A stretch of DNA of 64,000 nt from Budorcas taxicolor. Its lineage: Eukaryota > Chordata > Mammalia > Artiodactyla > Bovidae. Position numbers and translations under genes: made by a program. The notes beneath the pieces are model-generated. The model ran no database searches. It was given only the letters and a program-made list of their open reading frames with translations, and was not told the origin of the DNA. Of the stretch, positions 59,123-64,000 are shown piece by piece (the stretch's first letter is position 1; every line of letters begins with the position of its first letter). The DNA lies in contig NC_068912.1 in assembly GCF_023091745.1 (NCBI RefSeq), positions 101,301,567 to 101,365,566 on the forward strand. The letters run 5' to 3'.

Positions 59123-61028
59123 AGAGGGATCCAAGTGGTGGGACTCGCGCCGCGGCCGCGGAGACGTGAAGGCCTCCTCGCCACGCCCCCCCCCCACCCC
59201 CCGCCAGTCCCCCAGGTCCGCGCTCGAACCCACTGTCCGCTCCCCCGGCCCCCATGGAGAAGAGGGAGCTGATTCAGAAGGCCAAGCTGGCGGAGCAGGC
59301 CGAGCGCTACGACGACATGACCACCTGCATGAAGGCCGTGACGGAGCAGGGCGCCGAGCTGTCCAACGAAGAGCGCAACCTGCTGTCAGTGGCCTACAAG
59401 AACGTGGTCGGGGGCCACCGGTCCGCCTGGAGGGTCATCTCCAGCATCGAGCAGAAGACCGACACCTCGGACAAGAAGTTGCAGCTGATCAAGGACTACT
59501 GAGAGAAAGTGGAGTCCGAGCTGAGGTCCATCTGCACCATGGTCCTGGAATTGTTGGATAAATATTTAATAGCCAATGCAACTAATCCAGAGAGTAAGGT
59601 CTTCTCTCTGAAAATGAAGGGAGATTACTTCCGGTACCTTGCTGAAGTTGCTTGTGGAGATGATCGGAAACAAACGATAGATAATTCCCAAGTAGCTTAC
59701 CAAGAGGCTTTCGATATAAGCAAGAAAGAGATGCCACCCACACACCCCATCCGGCTGGGGCTGGCTCTTAACTTTTCTGTGTTCTACTGTGAGATCCTCA
59801 ATAACCCAGAACTGGCCTGCACACTGGCTAAAACGGCTTTTGATGAGGCTATTGCAGAACTGGACACACTGAATGAAGACTCGTACCAAGACAGCACCGT
59901 CATCATGCAGCTGCTGAGAGACAACCTCACATTATGGACATCAGACAGTGCAGGAGAAGAATGTGATGCGGCAGAAGGGGCAGAAAACTGAGTGCATACA
60001 GGGTGTCATCTTTCGTCCCCTTGAAACCTTTTTATATCTCCATTCCTTACTCCATTTGGATTTCCTATAGCAAAGAAACTCATTCATGTGTATGGAATCA
60101 ACTGTTTATAGTCTTTTCACACTGCGGCTTTGGGAAAACTCCATTCCTTGATTTGTGTTTGTCTTAGCCTTCCTGGTGTGCAGTTACTGCTGTAGAAAAG
60201 TATTAATAGCTTCATTTCATACAAACATAAGTAACTTCCAAACACTTATGTAGAAGACTAAAAATGTATCTGGTATTTAAGTAATCTGAACCAGTTCTGC
60301 AAGTGACTGTGTTTTGTATTACTGTGAAGATATGAAAATGTAGCTAATTACAATTTAAAGAGTGTTCTACATAAGTTCTTAATTTCTACATTCCCTCCCT
60401 TACTCTTCTTCAGAGATTTCCTTTCAGTAAGCAACTTTTCCATCCTCTTAATGTATTCCTTTTTAGTAGGAATCCAGAAGTATTAGATTGAATGGAAAAG
60501 CATTCTACATTTTGGGGCTGGGGGATCACAGATTTAAATGCCTCCTGTATCATATGTGATGGAGGTCTTGTGTATCTGTGACAACAGGGAGTTTCCTTAT
60601 TCACTCTTCATTTGCTGCTGTTTAAGTTGACAACTTCCCTTCCCAATAAAAACTCACTTAGACCTCCTGCCTTTGTAGTTCTGGTATTCACTTTACTATG
60701 TAATAGAACTAGCATGTTGCTGCCAGAATACAACCATTGCTTTTGGCAAATTAAAGTGCATGTCATTTCTTAATATACTAGAAAGGGGGAAAAAAGCACA
60801 CAGTCCAGTCTAAAACATTAGTACTGTTCCATGCAGATTTGTGCACGTGAGAGGGTGTCCAGTTTGTCTAGTGATTGTTATTTAGAGAGTTGGACCACTA
60901 TTGTATGTTGCTAATCATTGAATGTAGTCAAGGCTTCAAAAAAGCCTTGTGAAAATGTTATGCCCTATGTAACAGCAGAGTAACATAAAATAAAATTACA
61001 TTTTATAAGCTAAAAAAATTAAAAAATT
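59123..61028 (+). pseudogene. YWHAQ: YWHAQ processed pseudogene (14-3-3 theta), full length
   Basis: 14-3-3 theta is a dimeric cytosolic phosphoserine/threonine-binding adaptor. The copy has no introns: a CpG-rich 5' UTR (from about 59123), an ATG at 59254, 245 codons of 14-3-3 sequence to TGA at 59989-59991 (end SAGEECDAAEGAEN), a 1-kb 3' UTR, and an A-rich tail after 61010. Codon 83 is TGA (59500-59502) where the family has Arg, a CGA-to-TGA change of the CpG-decay type; the product would stop after IKDY. Otherwise the frame is intact, with changes such as His at residue 55 before the conserved Arg56. Flanks AAAGAAAAGATAGAGA (59107-59122) and AAAGAAATGATAGAAA (61029-61044) form a 14/16 target-site duplication. 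Few changes plus an aged duplication suggest moderate age. Confidence 0.96.
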
Positions 61029-61575
61029 AAAGAAATGATAGAAAGTAAGAGAGAAAGTCCAGGATGTCTAACATCTGAATAGGGGTTCCATAAAAAGAGA
61101 GTTGATAAATCGGAGGAGGAAATTATTTAAGAAATAATATAAGAAAATGTCCTAAAACTGAAAAATATGAGTCTACAGAATGAAAGGGCCTACTAAGGGG
61201 CCAGCCCAATGGTAAAAATAAGCCCACATCATTGTAAAACTTCAGAACATCAGATACAAAGCATGCTACCAACTTACAAAGAGAAATAATAGGTCATAAA
61301 CAACTAATCAGCAACCAGAATGGTTTTAGACTTATTACCAGTAGCAACAATGAAAACTTGAAGATAATAGAACAATGCCTTCAAAAATCTGAAGGAAAAT
61401 TAATTTCAACCTATAATTCTGTATTCAAGCTGAGTGTTAGTCAAGTGTGACAGTAGAATAGAGACATTTTCAGACATGAAAAGGTATGTCCCACCAAAAT
61501 GAAAAGTAAACCAAAAGGAGACTGATGAGAAACAAGAGAATCTCACTCAGAAAAAGACAAACAGAAATGTGGGAT
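61029..61575 (+). repeat. Old L1 LINE, right of the YWHAQ retrocopy
   Basis: gtccaggatgtctaacatct, gaaagggcctactaagggg, aatgccttcaaaaatctga and agacattttcagacatga follow the order of an L1M element interrupted at 59122. Confidence 0.7.
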
Positions 61576-61577
61576 AT

Positions 61578-61721
61578 GGGGACTTCCCTGGTGGTTCAGC
61601 GGTTAAGAACTCACCTTCCAAAGCAGGGGACATGGATTCAGTCCCTGGTTGGGAAACTAAGATCCCATATGCCTCGGGGCAACTGAGACCCAACACAGCC
61701 AAAAATAAATAAATATTGAAA
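61578..61721 (+). mobile_element. CHR-type tRNA-derived SINE
   Basis: ggggacttccctggtggttc, agcaggggacatggattcag, gggaaactaagatcccatat and tail aaaaataaataaatat. Confidence 0.88.
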
Positions 61722-61965
61722 AGAATCCATGGGAAGATAGTGAAGGCACATCCAAGGATGACTGCTATGCATGAACCATAAAGGCAACAATTAGTCCAGA
61801 GTGGAATCCAGGAAACACTTATACAGAAAGATGAAACTGATAAATTCATATAAACATCTTGAAAAATTTAGATAATTGGCTAAAAAGTTAGGTTTGAATT
61901 AAAACAAAACAGATATTAACTCTGTTTTTTAAAAAAAGTTGTACAAGAAAGGAAAAGGCATCAAA

Positions 61966-62282
61966 GTTTGCTATGGTGGCTCAGTGGTAAAGAAATCTGC
62001 CTACCAACACAGGAGACACAGGTTCGATCCCTAATCCGAGAAGATACACATGCCGCGAAACGACTAAGCTCTTGGGCCACAACTGTTGAGTCTATGCTCT
62101 AGAGCCTGGGAGCCACACCTACTGAAGCCTGCATGCCTGGAGCCTGTGCTCTGCAACAAGAGAAGCCACCACAGTGAGAAGCCTGTGCACCGCAACTAGA
62201 GAAAAGCCCAAGCAACAATGAAGACCCAGCACAGCCAAAAAGAAATAAAATTGTTGAAATAACTTAAAAAAAAAAAAATAAA
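61966..62282 (+). mobile_element. CHR/Bov-t type SINE, long form
   Basis: tatggtggctcagtggtaaa, aggttcgatccctaatccga, ctctgcaacaagagaagcca, accgcaactagagaaaagcc and a 13-base A-tract. Confidence 0.88.
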
Positions 62283-62439
62283 CACTGATCATTAACCAAA
62301 ATTATGCTATAACTACATTGAAAGGATGAAAGGTACGAAGGGAGAAAGGAAGCAGTGGCAGGAAGAAAAGAGAGCTAAACCTTCATCTTCCATTATGCAA
62401 AGTCTATTGACAGTGCTTAAAACTGAAAAATTAAGTAGT

Positions 62440-62658
62440 GATTGTTGTTGTTTGGTCCCTAAGTTGTGTATGACTCTTTTGCGACCCCATGGGCTATATA
62501 TACCACCACATTCCTCTGTCCATGGAATTCTCCAGGCAAGAATACTGGAGTGGGTTGCCATTTCCTTCTCCAAGGGATTTTCCCAACCCAACTACCGAAC
62601 CTGCGGCTCATGTATTATCAGGCAGGTTCTTTACCACTGAGCTACTAGGGAAGCCCCC
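62440..62658 (-). mobile_element. Bov-tA-type SINE
   Basis: gattgttgttgtttggtccc, gtatgactcttttgcgaccc, caggcaagaatactggagtg and gagctactagggaagccccc. Confidence 0.88.
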
Positions 62659-62789
62659 AGTTTCTGAGTAGAGGTTAGGGAAAGAGGTCAGACCCAGAGA
62701 CCTCTTCCTGAATCATGTGTTCTCTGACATACTTCCCTGTCTCCATTTTTCTTTTTCTGCCAAATCCACCCTTCCAGCATTGTTTTTAT

Positions 62790-62995
62790 GAAGTAGAGCA
62801 TGCACTTTGGGATCAGACTGCCAGATAGAATACTGGGTCTATCACTTATTAGTCACTTAGGGGATTGGTTTTACCTCTTTGAGCCAAATTTTCTCACAAT
62901 AAAATAGGATAAAAACCCAATTGCCTCAGAGGTTTACTAGGAATACTAAATAAGTTAGTAGACATAAAGCAGTGAAAATAGCACTTGTCACAAAA
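62790..62995 (+). repeat. MIR SINE remnant
   Basis: gcatgcactttgggatcaga, ttggttttacctctttgagc and tcacaataaaataggataaa. Confidence 0.72.
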
Positions 62996-63044
62996 AATGT
63001 TAGCTGCTATCACCATCATCTTCTTCATCATTACTTTATCTCAC

Positions 63045-63145
63045 TTCACAGAGGTGGCATGTTCCCTGTGTTGTTGTCTGAAAGAATATCTGATCATATC
63101 CCTGTTCTATTCAAAAACTTTTGAAGAATCCATTCCATTATCTTT
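63045..63145 (-). repeat. L2 LINE remnant
   Basis: tctgatcatatccctgttct, aatccattccattatcttta and gaataaagtttcaatcc resemble antisense L2. Confidence 0.5.
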
Positions 63146-63179
63146 AGAATAAAGTTTCAATCCTTTGGAAGAATTTGAG

Positions 63180-63345
63180 AAGGATCAGTATAAGTACCTC
63201 TTTGTACATTTGGTAAAATTCTGCAGTGAAACCCTCTGGTCCTGGACTTTTGTCTGTTGGAATTTTTTTTTCATTACAAGTTCTATTTCATTTCTAGTGA
63301 TTGGTCTGTCAAGTTATCTATCGCTTCTTGATTCGGTTTTAGAAT
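63180..63345 (-). repeat. L1 LINE ORF2 fragment, antisense
   Basis: The reverse strand encodes a relic of the L1 ORF2 stretch TDKSPGPEGFTAEFYQ (63200-63270). Short and isolated. Confidence 0.7.
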
Positions 63346-64000
63346 GAAGTTTCAACTTCAGAGTTTCTCATATTTTTCATGATCTAGCTCCAAACACTGG
63401 GTCCTGGAATGTTAGAATGAAATGGGGCCTTAGAAATCATCCAGCTCAATTTCTTCATTTTTACAAGGAATAAATGGTAGTGTCAATCCAGACTTTTTTC
63501 TTATTGTACCTGTGCTACTTACTCCATGTCCCATTCCAGATTCCTGCATAAGACTGAAGATGTCACCATTCTCTTGAAAACCAGAACTACACTGGTATTT
63601 GTCCATTTGATCACTTAGTTCTAGAGTAGCTCATGAGGCTTTATAACTTCTACACTCTATCTCATCTTACCTCAGACCTTCCAACGAAGAGAGTGCTATA
63701 ACTTTCTTGTTTGCTTTAATTGGTAACCTCTCCCTCTTTCCCTGTGGATGGGCAGACAAAGGAGCAGATGTTTAAAGGCCACTGTTAGTGTCTTGAATTG
63801 ATGTAAATAAACTTGGTAAGGAAACTAAGGCTTCCAAAGAACTCCAGTTTATTTATATGAGAGAAATTCATAGAAAGACCTAGCATAATATCCCAGAGTC
63901 ATATTGGGTGGAGGTATACTCTCGGATAGCCTAATAAGGCATCTAGCTGGGGAAACAGTAAAGGTGTAGATGGTGGCTGCTGCTGTTTTTCCAGCTATTG

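Larger units (their letters stand above)
56930..64000 (+). other. EIF2B3: EIF2B3 intron after exon G (partial)
   Basis: At least 7.1 kb, running off the window. It contains the YWHAQ retrocopy inside an old L1, a 49-bp L1 3'-end insertion at 58491, and several SINEs. I looked for the remaining C-terminal codons of eIF2B gamma in this stretch and did not find them. The stretches 56930-57680 and 63350-64000 show nothing I can name. Confidence 0.85.

Noticed and set aside
59140..59420. CpG-rich stretch as a promoter or CpG island of an unknown gene
   Set aside because: It is the 5' UTR and start of the YWHAQ retrocopy, GC-rich because the parent gene is. Nothing shows promoter activity.
56930..64000. 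Last coding exon(s) of EIF2B3 within the window
   Set aside because: I searched for an exon continuing Gly401 in phase 2 with beta-helix hexapeptides and found none. The exon probably lies beyond 64000.

Overview
This is mammalian nuclear DNA from a ruminant, most likely a bovid. It is AT-rich and gene-poor, and it is packed with repeat families that together mark Ruminantia: BovB (RTE) LINEs, BOV-A2 and Bov-tA SINEs that share the BovB 3' end, CHR-type tRNA-derived SINEs, bovine-type L1 3' ends, and older MIR and L2 copies. Cattle, sheep, goat and buffalo cannot be told apart by reading.

The only intact protein-coding gene I can support is EIF2B3 (eIF2B gamma subunit), on the + strand. Seven consecutive internal exons lie at 434-593, 12868-12979, 33552-33641, 52899-53026, 54164-54354, 56179-56256 and 56781-56929. 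Reading frame and intron phase are continuous across all seven. By my recollection of human numbering they encode about residues 99-401 of about 452: the rest of the nucleotidyltransferase-like domain, the linker, and the start of the left-handed beta-helix. The first exon(s) lie upstream and the last coding exon(s) downstream of the window. Three introns are long (12.3, 20.6 and 19.3 kb), the next three are short (0.5-1.8 kb), and the last runs off the window.

Two processed pseudogenes sit in the introns. One is a GCSH retrocopy on the minus strand (about 932-1525) with a perfect 16-bp target-site duplication. The other is a nearly full-length YWHAQ (14-3-3 theta) retrocopy on the plus strand (about 59123-61028), disabled by one in-frame TGA and inserted in an old L1.

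The longest mobile elements are BovB copies (16430-17405 +, 18308-19102 -, 19493-21972 +, 35522-36895 -, 43847-45255 +, 51458-51832 -). The longest has endonuclease and reverse-transcriptase domains but carries stops and an altered catalytic box. An old LTR-flanked endogenous retrovirus-like element (25511-28305) is interrupted by a BOV-A2 array of three units.

The oddest region is 4.6-6.5 kb. It has a 99-bp direct repeat with one mismatch, and a 187/187-bp inverted repeat with a 26-bp spacer that would fold into a long hairpin. I see no CRISPR array, operon, prokaryotic or active viral system, and no convincing undescribed biological system. The interest lies in structural rearrangements and nested insertions.
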